Made by a program: the position numbers and the translations under genes. A stretch of 22,558 nucleotides of DNA. Origin: a virus. Below, in pieces: positions 7,613-16,511 of this stretch. Location: IMG/VR virus record IMGVR_UViG_3300028548_003794, positions 1 to 22,558 of that record; one strand, 5' to 3'. How positions within the stretch are numbered: position 1 is the first letter of the stretch; each line of letters starts with the position of its first letter. The notes under the pieces are model-generated. The model saw only the letters and a program-made list of their open reading frames with translations, was not told the origin of the DNA and made no database searches.

Positions 7613-8980
7613 ATGAGCAAAAACGAATCACTAATACAATATGGAACATCTTTCCAATCAAAAATCATATCATCGTTATTGGTAAACAATAAGTTTATCC
7701 AAACCGTATATGATATCTTAGAAGTTAGTTACTTTGATAGTGACGCTAATAAATTTCTAATCACAGAAATCAGAAGATATTTTGACAAGTATAAAACACC
7801 ACCTACGATGGAAGCATTGAAAGTGCAGATTGATGACTTGGATAACGATGTAATGAAGACAGCAATCGTAGATAGTTTAAGAAATGCTTGGAACTTCAGA
7901 GAATCACCAGACTTGGAATTCGTTCAAGAAAAAACATTAGAGTTTTGTAAGAATCAAGTTATCAAGAGTGCAATTATGCAATCAGTTGAGTTATTGGATA
8001 CACAAAAGTATGATGAAATCAAGGGTGTAATTGACAACGCAATGAAAGCCGGAGCCGAAAGAGATATCGGACACGAATATATGACTGGCTTTGAAGAACG
8101 AATGAGTTCATCAACGAGAGAAACCGTAGCAACCAAGTGGGATAGTATAAATGATTTAATGGAAGGTGGATTAGCAGGTGGAGAACTTGGAGTAGTAGTG
8201 GCACCAGCAGGTATTGGTAAATCGTGGACACTACAAGCAATCGGAGCAGACGCAGTCGCTAAAGGTAAAACCGTAATCCATTATACATTAGAGTTAAATG
8301 CAGAATATGTAGGATTACGATATGATTGTATCGTAAGTGGACAACCTACTGGCAATTTACAATACTATAAAGAAGAAGTTTTAGCTAAAATAAATAAATT
8401 AAAGGGTAATTTGATTATCAAATATTATCCAACCAGAAGTGCAAGTGTTGCAACATTGGCAGGACACCTACAACAATGTGAATTACAAGGTATAAAACCA
8501 GATATGGTATTGGTTGACTATGCAGATATTATGAAGTCTACGGTCAATTTCAAAGAAAAAAGACACCAAATTGGACACGTTTATGAAGAACTAAGAGGTA
8601 TGGCAGGAGAGTTTAACATACCGATATGGACAGCTTCACAAGCAAATCGTTCATCATTAGAGGAAGATGTGATTGACGCATCAAAAGTTTCAGAAGATTA
8701 TTCAAAAGTTATGACAGCTGATTTTATTATGAGTATGTCAAGAAAAGTGGAAGACAAGATAGCAAACACGGGTAGATTCCACGTTATTAAGAATAGATTT
8801 GGACCAGATGGATTGACCTTTCCAGCTACCATTAATACCAATACAGGTTACATTCAAATATATGAAGCCAACACTCAAGAAGGAAAGCAAGCACAAGGCA
8901 AAATGGACAATGCAGAAGAGTATATGAGAAAAACCTTAGCACAAAAAAAGAAAGACTTCGACTCAGAAGGGTTTGAATAG
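7613..8980 (+). CDS. 41: Replicative DNA helicase, DnaB/T4 gp41-like
   Basis: A 455-residue hexameric 5'-3' helicase that would unwind the fork and work with a primase, which is not in this window. The N-terminal domain (about 1-150) is mostly helical, as in DnaB-type proteins. The RecA-fold domain has Walker A APAGIGKS (about 197-204), Walker B MVLVDYADIMKS (about 298-309), and the sensor-like segment WTASQANRSS. KNRFGPDGLTFPATINTNTG is typical of the C-terminal end of the fold. T4 gp41 is 475 residues, so the protein is full length. AAGAAGG at 7604-7610 sets ATG 7613. The call of a gp41-type helicase rather than another RecA-fold ATPase fits the other T4-type genes here. Confidence 0.92.
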   Translation: MSKNESLIQYGTSFQSKIISSLLVNNKFIQTVYDILEVSYFDSDANKFLITEIRRYFDKYKTPPTMEALKVQIDDLDNDVMKTAIVDSLRNAWNFRESPDLEFVQEKTLEFCKNQVIKSAIMQSVELLDTQKYDEIKGVIDNAMKAGAERDIGHEYMTGFEERMSSSTRETVATKWDSINDLMEGGLAGGELGVVVAPAGIGKSWTLQAIGADAVAKGKTVIHYTLELNAEYVGLRYDCIVSGQPTGNLQYYKEEVLAKINKLKGNLIIKYYPTRSASVATLAGHLQQCELQGIKPDMVLVDYADIMKSTVNFKEKRHQIGHVYEELRGMAGEFNIPIWTASQANRSSLEEDVIDASKVSEDYSKVMTADFIMSMSRKVEDKIANTGRFHVIKNRFGPDGLTFPATINTNTGYIQIYEANTQEGKQAQGKMDNAEEYMRKTLAQKKKDFDSEGFE

Positions 8981-9098
8981 AACTTCAAAGAAAATCTTTC
9001 TAAAACTTCAAAGAATTTAAAATATAATAGAATAAGATGAGTATATATTATACTTATAATAGGAACAAAAAGACAGACAAAACATAGGAGAGTTTCAA
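8981..9098 (+). promoter_or_regulatory. Spacer before nrdJ with a 12-bp direct repeat and two TATAAT boxes
   Basis: AACTTCAAAGAA occurs at 8981-8992 and again at 9004-9015, 23 bases apart. TATAAT follows at 9023-9028 and again at 9055-9060. Neither TATAAT has a recognisable -35 at the normal distance, but the second repeat copy sits just upstream of the first TATAAT. That would suit an activator-dependent (middle-type) promoter. GTATATATTATAC (9041-9053) is an inverted repeat. I see no cobalamin riboswitch box. The AGGAG of nrdJ lies at the end of the spacer. Confidence 0.4.
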
Positions 9099-11090
9099 GT
9101 GAAATTTAAGTTATCAGAAAATTTTATCAGTAAGTATAAAAGGAAAAAAGCACCATTTGGTTTTAACGGATTAGGCGAATTAGTCTATATGAGAACATAT
9201 TCAAGACTTAAAGAAGATGGGAAGAACGAGCGTTGGTGGGAAACCGTTCAACGAGTAGTAGAGGGAACATATTCAATGCAAATGAATCACATTGAATCAC
9301 ACCAATTAGGTTGGAATCCTTGGCAAGCACAGAAATCTGCACAAGATATGTATGATAGAATATTCAATATGAAATTCTTACCACCAGGTCGTGGTTTATG
9401 GGCTATGGGAACAGCAATCACAGAAGAAAAAGGATTGTATGCCGCACTAAACAATTGTGCTTTTGTATCAACGAAAACACTTAAAGAAGATTTAGCAAAA
9501 CCATTTTGTTTCTTAATGGACGCCTCAATGTTAGGAGTTGGAGTAGGATTTGATACTAAAGGAGCGGGGGAAGTTCTCGTTAAAGAGATTGATAAGAAAA
9601 GAGATTCAGTTACATTTGAAATACCAGATACTCGTGAGGGTTGGGTAGAATCACTTAGACTTTTATTAGAAAGTTACTTTCACGGAACACAAAGAGTTGA
9701 GTTTGATTATTCATTAGTTAGACCAGCAGGAGAGCCAATCAAGGGCTTTGGTGGTGTATCAAGTGGACACGAACCATTAGAAGAAGTTCACGAAGATATC
9801 AGAAAAGTATTAGAGGGTAATGCAGGAAATCCAATTACAATAACAACAATCGTAGATATAATGAATTTGATTGGTAAATGTGTTGTAGCAGGTAATGTTA
9901 GACGAACAGCAGAAATTGTATTCGGTGACCCTGATTCAGATGAATACTTAGATTTAAAGAATTATAAAGTAAATCCACATAGAGACCAATATGGTTGGAC
10001 TTCAAACAATTCAGTATTTGCAGAACTCGGTATGGATTATACCGAAATAGCAAAAAGAATTGTAGATAATGGAGAACCTGGTCTTGCTTGGTTAGAAAAT
10101 ATGAGACATTATTCAAGAATGAAAAATGGTGGTGATAACAAAGACCATAGAGTAATGGGTGGTAATCCTTGTTTAGAACAATCACTTGAATCATATGAGT
10201 TATGTTGTTTAGTGGAAACATTTCCAGACAACCACGATTCATTTGAGGATTATCAAAGAACATTAAAATATGCTTATTTGTATGCAAAAACCGTGACATT
10301 AGGAAGAACACATTGGTCAGATACCAACAGAGTTATGTTGAGAAATAGACGAATAGGTTGTTCAGTAAGTGGTGTCGCACAATTTATAACTAATCGTGGT
10401 TTAGATACTTTAAAGAATTGGTTAGAAGATGGATATGATACAATACAAGAATGGGATAAGATGTATAGTGATTGGTTCGCAGTTCCAAGAAGTATTAAAA
10501 CAACATCAGTAAAACCAAGTGGTACGGTTTCTCTATTAGCAGGAGCAACACCTGGTTTACATTATCCAGAATCAAGATTCTATACAAGAAGAATTAGAAT
10601 ATCAGTTAATTCAGAACTAATAGAACCATTAAATAAAGCAGGTTACACGATAGAGCCAGCATTCGGTTCAGAAGACTCAACATTAGTTGTTGAGGTGCCA
10701 GTAGATGTCGGTGAAGGAATAAGAACTGCAAAAGATTTATCAATATGGGAACAATTTAGTTTGGCTGCATTTATGCAACGACATTGGGCAGATAACCAAG
10801 TTAGTTGTACTGCAACATTTGACCCTGAAACAGAAGGTCAAGAGATACCGCATGTATTGAATTATTATCAATATCATTTAAAAGGTATATCGTTACTACC
10901 AAGACACGATTGGGGAGCATATCCACAAATGCCTTATGAAGCTATTGATGAAAAGACATACAATAAGAATGTTAAAAAACTTGGTAAATTATCATTTGGT
11001 GTGATTAAGAACGAAGAAGCAGAAGTTGATAAGTTTTGTAACAACGATTCTTGTGAATTACCAGGTTTACCAGATGTAGAAGAAAATTAG
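9099..11090 (+). CDS. nrdJ: Adenosylcobalamin-dependent (class II) ribonucleotide reductase, monomeric type
   Basis: A 663-residue enzyme converting ribonucleotides to deoxyribonucleotides with coenzyme B12 as radical source, so it needs neither oxygen nor a separate iron subunit. The redox cysteine is in LNNCAFVST (C120). The active-site set NPCLEQSLESYELC gives C358, E360 and C369. The C-terminal shuttle pair CNNDSC is C647/C652. GGVSSGHEPL and KPSGTVSLLAGATPG are further family hallmarks. Length and layout match the monomeric Lactobacillus-type RTPR (739 residues) more than the long bacterial NrdJ. The start is GTG 9099 with AGGAG at 9086-9090; no ATG is near. The TonB-dependent receptor gene follows after 66 bases with no obvious promoter between, so the two are probably co-transcribed. 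Confidence 0.95.
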   Translation: MKFKLSENFISKYKRKKAPFGFNGLGELVYMRTYSRLKEDGKNERWWETVQRVVEGTYSMQMNHIESHQLGWNPWQAQKSAQDMYDRIFNMKFLPPGRGLWAMGTAITEEKGLYAALNNCAFVSTKTLKEDLAKPFCFLMDASMLGVGVGFDTKGAGEVLVKEIDKKRDSVTFEIPDTREGWVESLRLLLESYFHGTQRVEFDYSLVRPAGEPIKGFGGVSSGHEPLEEVHEDIRKVLEGNAGNPITITTIVDIMNLIGKCVVAGNVRRTAEIVFGDPDSDEYLDLKNYKVNPHRDQYGWTSNNSVFAELGMDYTEIAKRIVDNGEPGLAWLENMRHYSRMKNGGDNKDHRVMGGNPCLEQSLESYELCCLVETFPDNHDSFEDYQRTLKYAYLYAKTVTLGRTHWSDTNRVMLRNRRIGCSVSGVAQFITNRGLDTLKNWLEDGYDTIQEWDKMYSDWFAVPRSIKTTSVKPSGTVSLLAGATPGLHYPESRFYTRRIRISVNSELIEPLNKAGYTIEPAFGSEDSTLVVEVPVDVGEGIRTAKDLSIWEQFSLAAFMQRHWADNQVSCTATFDPETEGQEIPHVLNYYQYHLKGISLLPRHDWGAYPQMPYEAIDEKTYNKNVKKLGKLSFGVIKNEEAEVDKFCNNDSCELPGLPDVEEN

Positions 11091-11105
11091 ATTTCTTACA
11101 GGCAA

Positions 11106-11133
11106 GCAACACACCTGGATAAAAATGTGTTGT
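11106..11133 (+). other. Hairpin between nrdJ and the TonB-dependent receptor gene
   Basis: GCAACACA (11106-11113) pairs with TGTGTTGT (11126-11133), 8 bp including one G-T, around a 12-base loop. There is no T run after it. It lies 16 bases after the nrdJ stop and before the receptor's strong AAGGAGA site (11144-11150). It may set differential expression of the two genes by RNA processing or attenuation. Confidence 0.45.
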
Positions 11134-11156
11134 CAACAAAAATAAGGAGAATGATT

Positions 11157-13898
11157 ATGAATTATCGTAATCTTTTAGCATCACTATTGTTAATGTGTGG
11201 ATTGTTTGCTCAATCTATTCACGGAACAATTGTTGATGTGAACTCAAAGCCCTTGAATGGAGCAAATGTTGTTGTTGTTGGAACTAACTTAGGTGGAATA
11301 TCAGATGAAAGCGGTACATTTCACATTGATTTAAGTTCTGGAACATATGACATAACAGTTTCTTTCATAGGGTATTCATCAATGACTAAATCAGTTGTTG
11401 TTGGTGAGAAAATGTCTACATTGGAATTTGTCTTAGAACAAAACTTTGTAGTCCTTTCAGATGTTGAGGTATTAGCTTCTAGAGCATCTCAACAAACACC
11501 GGTAGCCTTCACTAATGTTTCAAAAGAAGATTTGGAATTAAGACTTGGTTCACAAGACCTTCCAATGATTCTTAACACAACACCAAGTGTTTACGCTACA
11601 CAACAAGGTGGTGGTGCGGGTGATGCTCGTATCAACATTCGTGGTTTTAATCAAAGAAACATCGCAGTAATGATAAACGGAGTACCACAAAACGATATGG
11701 AAAATGGTTGGGTATACTGGTCTAATTGGGACGGAGTTGGAGACACAGCTGCTTCAATACAAGTTCAAAGAGGACTATCAGCAGTAAACTTAGCAACGCC
11801 ATCAATCGGTGGAACAATGAATGTCTTAACTGACCCAACTGCCTTTGAAAAAGGTGGTAAGTTCAAACAAGAAGCAGGAGAAGGTGGTTTTCTTAAAACT
11901 ATGTTCAACTACAATACTGGTCTTATGTTTAATGACAAGTTAGCTTTGAGTGGAACTATTGTTCGTAAAACAGGTGATGGACTTGTTAACGGAACGTGGA
12001 CTGACGCTTGGGCATACAACTTGGGAGCAAGTTTTGCAGTAAGTGACAAACAACGTTTTGAATTATATGCAATTGGTGCACCACAAAGACACGGACAAAA
12101 TCTATACAAGCAAAATATCGCTACTTACTCACAAGAGTTAGCTGGTGATGTTGACGGATACGATACTGACGCTTTCGCAGAAGGTGAAAAGTTCGAAACC
12201 GAAGCAGGTAGATTGTTCAATCAAAATGTCGCACCTATTGACCCATCATATACAGGTGAACAATACTGGTATATGTATGGAGCAAACACAACTAAGAGAT
12301 ATAGTTCAACTTTCTTAAATGAAAGAGAAAACTATTTCCATAAACCATTGGTTAACTTAAACCATTTCCTAGAATTAAATGACAAAACTCGTATGAGTTC
12401 AGTTGTTTATTGGAGTGGTGGTTCAGGTGGTGGAACAGGAACTTACGGAAGTGTATCAAGAATGCCAGCAGTTGAAGGCCAGAAATGGTACGCATCTTCG
12501 CCGTGGACTTGGGATTGGAATGCTGAAATAGCACAAAATTCTGACAATGTGGATGAAAACTTCTCAACTGATGAAAATCGTTCAACAGGAATACTTCGTA
12601 ATTCTATCAATCGTCAAGATACATATGGTTTGATTAGTAAATTAAACTTTATTGTAAATGATGAATTAGAACTACAAATGGGTATTGACTGGAGAGCAGC
12701 AACTATTGAACACGCTAGAGAAGTTCGTGATTTATTAGGTGGTGATTATTATGTTGACTATTCAGACGACAACTTTGAAGAAGGTAAAGTCGTTCGTTTA
12801 GGAGACGAGATAGCATACCACAATGATACAACTGTAGATTGGTTAGGTGGATTTGTTCAAGCAAATTACACTACTGACAAGATGAACATTTATGGAATGG
12901 GTGGACTATCAAGTATAGAATACTCTTACCAAGACCACTTCACAGTGGAAGATGAAGTCATCACAGCAGACCCAATTTCAACATACCAAGTTAAAGGTGG
13001 AGTAATGTATAATGTCAATGATGATTTGAGTGTATTTTTCAATACAGGAATGGTTGAGAAAGCACCTATTATGGACAATGTAATTTACTTTGACGGAACT
13101 GTAGCAACAGACCCAGCAAATGAGAAATTTTTGCATAATGAGTTTGGTGTAAATTACAAGTTCGGTAAACTTGGATTAAATGCAAGTGCTTATAACACAG
13201 ATTGGCAAGATAGAAACTTGACTAAGTCAGTAACGACTGGTCAAGGAGATTCAGGTGATACTGATGTTATCTTCCTAACAGGTGTTAATCAAAAGCATTC
13301 AGGTATAGAACTTGAAACTAACTATATGGTAAATGATATGTTAGATTTAATGTTCGTAGCATCTTTCGGTAATTGGAAATTTGATGGTGACGCCAACGGA
13401 AATTATCAGGAAACTGAATATAATGACGCAGGCCAAGCAATTGGATACCAAACAACTGAATACGCTTACGCACTTGACGGATTGTATGTGGGAGATATGC
13501 CACAAACATCTTATATATTAGGAGTAACTCTTAAACCTATCAAGGATTTGAGTATACAAGCAATACATAAAATGTATGACAAAAACTACTCTGACTGGTC
13601 GCCATCAGCTCGTGAATTTGACGGGACTAATGATGACGCAGACAGAAGTCAAGTTTGGGAAGCACCAAGCTATAACAGACTTGATTTACATATGTCTTAT
13701 AAACTTCCAAAAGTCAAAGACTTGGATATGATGCTAACCGCACATATTTTCAATGTTCTTGATGAAGTTTATGTACAAGACGCAGTCGATAATAGTCAAT
13801 ACAACGGTTTTGGTTCTAAAGTACACGCAGCACACAACGCTGAAGTATTCTTAGGAACACCAAGATACGCAAATATTGGATTATCTATTGGATTCTAA
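11157..13898 (+). CDS. TonB-dependent outer-membrane receptor, Bacteroidota/Marinimicrobia-type architecture
   Basis: A 913-residue full-length receptor. A Sec signal peptide (MNYRNLLASLLLMCGLFAQS) with likely cleavage near LFA/Q comes first. Next is a carboxypeptidase-regulatory-like beta domain (about 21-100: IHGTIVDVNSKPLNGANVVV, FIGYSS). A plug domain (about 110-225) includes RINIRGFNQRNIAVMINGVP and GLSAVNLATPSIGGTMNVLT. A beta barrel rich in aromatic-ended strands runs to the terminal IGLSIGF, with the C-terminal Phe expected for BAM-dependent insertion. It would import a ligand across the outer membrane using host TonB-ExbBD. The substrate is unknown; the neighbour nrdJ makes cobalamin a candidate. 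ATG 11157 is chosen for its spacing from AAGGAGA (11144-11150); ATG 11151 is too close. No frameshift or decay is visible. Confidence 0.95.
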   Translation: MNYRNLLASLLLMCGLFAQSIHGTIVDVNSKPLNGANVVVVGTNLGGISDESGTFHIDLSSGTYDITVSFIGYSSMTKSVVVGEKMSTLEFVLEQNFVVLSDVEVLASRASQQTPVAFTNVSKEDLELRLGSQDLPMILNTTPSVYATQQGGGAGDARINIRGFNQRNIAVMINGVPQNDMENGWVYWSNWDGVGDTAASIQVQRGLSAVNLATPSIGGTMNVLTDPTAFEKGGKFKQEAGEGGFLKTMFNYNTGLMFNDKLALSGTIVRKTGDGLVNGTWTDAWAYNLGASFAVSDKQRFELYAIGAPQRHGQNLYKQNIATYSQELAGDVDGYDTDAFAEGEKFETEAGRLFNQNVAPIDPSYTGEQYWYMYGANTTKRYSSTFLNERENYFHKPLVNLNHFLELNDKTRMSSVVYWSGGSGGGTGTYGSVSRMPAVEGQKWYASSPWTWDWNAEIAQNSDNVDENFSTDENRSTGILRNSINRQDTYGLISKLNFIVNDELELQMGIDWRAATIEHAREVRDLLGGDYYVDYSDDNFEEGKVVRLGDEIAYHNDTTVDWLGGFVQANYTTDKMNIYGMGGLSSIEYSYQDHFTVEDEVITADPISTYQVKGGVMYNVNDDLSVFFNTGMVEKAPIMDNVIYFDGTVATDPANEKFLHNEFGVNYKFGKLGLNASAYNTDWQDRNLTKSVTTGQGDSGDTDVIFLTGVNQKHSGIELETNYMVNDMLDLMFVASFGNWKFDGDANGNYQETEYNDAGQAIGYQTTEYAYALDGLYVGDMPQTSYILGVTLKPIKDLSIQAIHKMYDKNYSDWSPSAREFDGTNDDADRSQVWEAPSYNRLDLHMSYKLPKVKDLDMMLTAHIFNVLDEVYVQDAVDNSQYNGFGSKVHAAHNAEVFLGTPRYANIGLSIGF

Positions 13899-13936
13899 TT
13901 AGTTATTGGGGCGAATTAATTTTCGCCCCTAACTAA
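13899..13936 (+). terminator. Terminator-like hairpin after the TonB-dependent receptor gene
   Basis: GGGGCGAA (13908-13915) pairs with TTCGCCCC (13922-13929). The stem extends with TTAGTTA (13899-13905) against TAACTAA (13930-13936) across a 2-base bulge, about 15 bp in all. It begins at the base after the stop codon. It is followed by A's rather than T's, so it may be a non-canonical terminator or a 3' stabilising structure. A new promoter starts ten bases later, which supports a transcription boundary here. Confidence 0.6.
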
Positions 13937-13945
13937 AAAAAATAC

Positions 13946-13974
13946 TTGACATTAACAAAATTAATTTGTATATT
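13946..13974 (+). promoter_or_regulatory. Sigma-70-like promoter for the DNA polymerase block
   Basis: TTGACA (13946-13951), a 17-base spacer and TATATT (13969-13974). Both hexamers and the spacer are identical in form to the promoter at 320-348. It lies 35 bases before the polymerase TTG start, which has AAAGGAG at 13997-14003. It should drive gp43, the Mom-like gene and perhaps the clamp genes. Confidence 0.75.
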
Positions 13975-14009
13975 TATATACAGAGAGTTAAAACCTAAAG
14001 GAGTTATAT

Positions 14010-16511
14010 TTGTATCAAAATCTATGGTATGATGTTCGTAAGAACAAAATGCATTTGTGGGATGATTTAAAAGGTTATCTACAAATACCATACAGAAAGT
14101 ATGCCTATGTCAAAGATTCATCTGGACAACACATTAGTCTATATGGTGATAAATTGAAGAGAGTTACTTCATTCGATAAAGATGACCCAACACTACACGA
14201 ATCAGATATTCCACCAATGACAAGATTCTTGGTTGACCAATATGGAGATTCAGATGAAGTATCAACAGGACATAGAGTTATGTTCTTTGATATTGAAGTA
14301 GAGGTAACTGAGGGATTCCCTGATGTTCAGAAAGCATACAATCCAATTACATCAATCGCACTTTACGATTGCACAACAGAAAAATATTTTACATATTGTT
14401 TTGACCCACACGAAAGAATTGAAAGTTATAAGAAAGGTAATGAAGAAGTAAAATTTTACAAAACAGAATATGAAATGTTAAACAAGTTTTATCAAAAGTA
14501 TATGGAGATACAGCCAACAATCATTAGTGGTTGGAACTCGGAGTTCTTTGATATTCCTTATCTATATAATAGAGCAGTTAGGGTATTGGGGCATAGTGTG
14601 GCAAAACTACTATCACCAATATCTAAAGTTATTTATTCTGATTACAAAAAGAAACATAATATAGTGGGTGTATCATCATTAGATTATTTACAACTATATA
14701 GACAATTTACATTTACTCAACAATCAAGTTATCGTTTGGACTATATTGGCGAAATTGAAGTCGGTATGAAAAAGGTTTCCTATGAGGGAACTCTTAATGA
14801 TTTATACGACAATGACTTACAGACATTTATAGATTATAATATCCGAGATGTAAAAATCTTGGTTGAATTGGATAGTAAATTAGACTTAATTGAGATTGCT
14901 AGAGGTATTTCACACTTAGGACATACACCTTATGAAGATGTTAATATGTCATCAAGGTGGTTAGAGGGTGCTATATTGGTATATTTAAAAAAGATTGGAG
15001 TGATATCGCCAAATAAACCACCAAGACCAAAGAAATTAAATGATGAGAAGTTCGCAGGAGCTTATGTTCAAGACCCACAATCTGGCAAACACGATTGGGT
15101 TTATGATTTAGATATCACGAGTATGTATCCAAGTGTTATTCGTTCATTAAATGTTTCACCAGAAACTAAAGTCGGTAAGGTTGAGGGTTGGAATCCAGAA
15201 CAATTTATAAAATCAACCAACAAAAAAACTTATTCCCTTATGAATAAACAAGGTAAAGAAGTCGGTAAGATGACTGAAACCGAATTAAAAGATTATTTTG
15301 ATAACGCAAAAGTATCGATAGCATCCAACGGAGTAATGTACAGAACAGATAAACAAGGATTGATTCCAGCACTATTAACAAAGTGGTTCAATGAACGAGT
15401 AGAGATGAGAAAACTTGTTAAAAAATATAATGAACAGGGAGATAAAGCAAAGGAAGAATATTTTGATAGAAGACAATATATTCAGAAAATTATTCTAAAC
15501 TCATTGTATGGTGTATTGGGATTACCAGTATTTAGATTCTATGATTTAGATAATGCAGAAGCCACTACATTAACAGGCCAATCATTGATTAAATTTAGTA
15601 AAAAGATTACAAACCATTTCTACAATAATGAACTCGGAACCAATGAAGACTATGTTATCTATATTGATACAGACTCTATTTTTGCATCAGCAGTTCCATT
15701 GATTAAAAAAAGATTTCCAGACCAAGAATTATCAGAAACAATGATGACACAAAGAATTATGGAAATTTGTCAAGAAGTTCAAGATTATTTAAATACGAGT
15801 TATCATTACTTTGCTAAGAAATTTTGTAATGTAGATGAACACGTGTTTGATATTAAACAAGAGGTAATCGCAAAGACAGGTTTATTCGTAACGAAGAAAC
15901 GATATGGATTACGAATCATTAATGACGCAGGTAGAAAAGTAAATAAGATTCACGTTAAAGGATTGGATACGGTTCGTAGTAATTTTGCAGTCGCTATGAA
16001 AGATTTATTATCAAAAGTATTAGATGATATATTAGCAGATGTTCCAAAGGAAAAGATTGACGAACGAGTATCATTGTTCAAAAGAAATATGCACAATCTA
16101 TCTTATGAGGTAATGGCAAATCCTATCGGAGTAAAAGGTATTGGTAAATATATTTCCAGAGATTCAGAAACATCATTTGCTAAATACAAAAAGGGTGCGC
16201 CAGTCCACGTTAAAGCAGCAATCAATTACAATTCATTGATTGACCATTGGTATGAGGGTAAACGATATGAAAAGATATCCAACGGAACAAAGATAAGGTG
16301 GGTGTATTTGAAAGAGAATTCATTTGGATTTGACGCAATTGCATTCAAAGGACACGAAGACCCACGAGAAATATTAGAATTGATTAAAAACCATATAGAC
16401 CACAACAAAATGTATGAACAAGCTATGAGTAAGAAACTCGGTATGTTTTATAAAGCAATGCATTGGGGTGGTGTAGAAGATAAGACAACATCAATGAATA
16501 GGTTTTTTTAA
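14010..16511 (+). CDS. 43: Family B DNA polymerase with proofreading exonuclease, T4 gp43-like
   Basis: An 833-residue replicative polymerase. Exonuclease motifs are FFDIEVE (D94, E96), GWNSEFFDIPY (N176, D181) and DYNIRDV (Y276, D280), all with intact catalytic acids. Polymerase motif A is DITSMYPS (about 369-376), motif B ILNSLYG (about 495-501) and motif C YIDTDS (about 551-556); KKRYGLR follows. The C-terminus TSMNRFF resembles a sliding-clamp-binding peptide and would dock on the gp45 encoded nearby. The start is TTG 14010, seven bases after AAAGGAG; residues YQNLWYDVRKNKMHLWDD fit the T4-type N-terminus, so a later ATG is unlikely. T4 gp43 is 898 residues, so this one is slightly compact. 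No intein or intron interrupts it. Its TAA overlaps the next ATG by one base. Confidence 0.96.
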   Translation: MYQNLWYDVRKNKMHLWDDLKGYLQIPYRKYAYVKDSSGQHISLYGDKLKRVTSFDKDDPTLHESDIPPMTRFLVDQYGDSDEVSTGHRVMFFDIEVEVTEGFPDVQKAYNPITSIALYDCTTEKYFTYCFDPHERIESYKKGNEEVKFYKTEYEMLNKFYQKYMEIQPTIISGWNSEFFDIPYLYNRAVRVLGHSVAKLLSPISKVIYSDYKKKHNIVGVSSLDYLQLYRQFTFTQQSSYRLDYIGEIEVGMKKVSYEGTLNDLYDNDLQTFIDYNIRDVKILVELDSKLDLIEIARGISHLGHTPYEDVNMSSRWLEGAILVYLKKIGVISPNKPPRPKKLNDEKFAGAYVQDPQSGKHDWVYDLDITSMYPSVIRSLNVSPETKVGKVEGWNPEQFIKSTNKKTYSLMNKQGKEVGKMTETELKDYFDNAKVSIASNGVMYRTDKQGLIPALLTKWFNERVEMRKLVKKYNEQGDKAKEEYFDRRQYIQKIILNSLYGVLGLPVFRFYDLDNAEATTLTGQSLIKFSKKITNHFYNNELGTNEDYVIYIDTDSIFASAVPLIKKRFPDQELSETMMTQRIMEICQEVQDYLNTSYHYFAKKFCNVDEHVFDIKQEVIAKTGLFVTKKRYGLRIINDAGRKVNKIHVKGLDTVRSNFAVAMKDLLSKVLDDILADVPKEKIDERVSLFKRNMHNLSYEVMANPIGVKGIGKYISRDSETSFAKYKKGAPVHVKAAINYNSLIDHWYEGKRYEKISNGTKIRWVYLKENSFGFDAIAFKGHEDPREILELIKNHIDHNKMYEQAMSKKLGMFYKAMHWGGVEDKTTSMNRFF

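Noticed and set aside
8981-9098. Cobalamin riboswitch before nrdJ
   Set aside because: The spacer is only 118 bases and lacks a B12 box or the needed multi-helix layout.
9898-10311. 137-residue open frame on the minus strand inside nrdJ
   Set aside because: It is a shadow of the strongly conserved nrdJ frame, has no ribosome-binding site and encodes a low-complexity hydrophobic product. The same applies to the other minus-strand frames.
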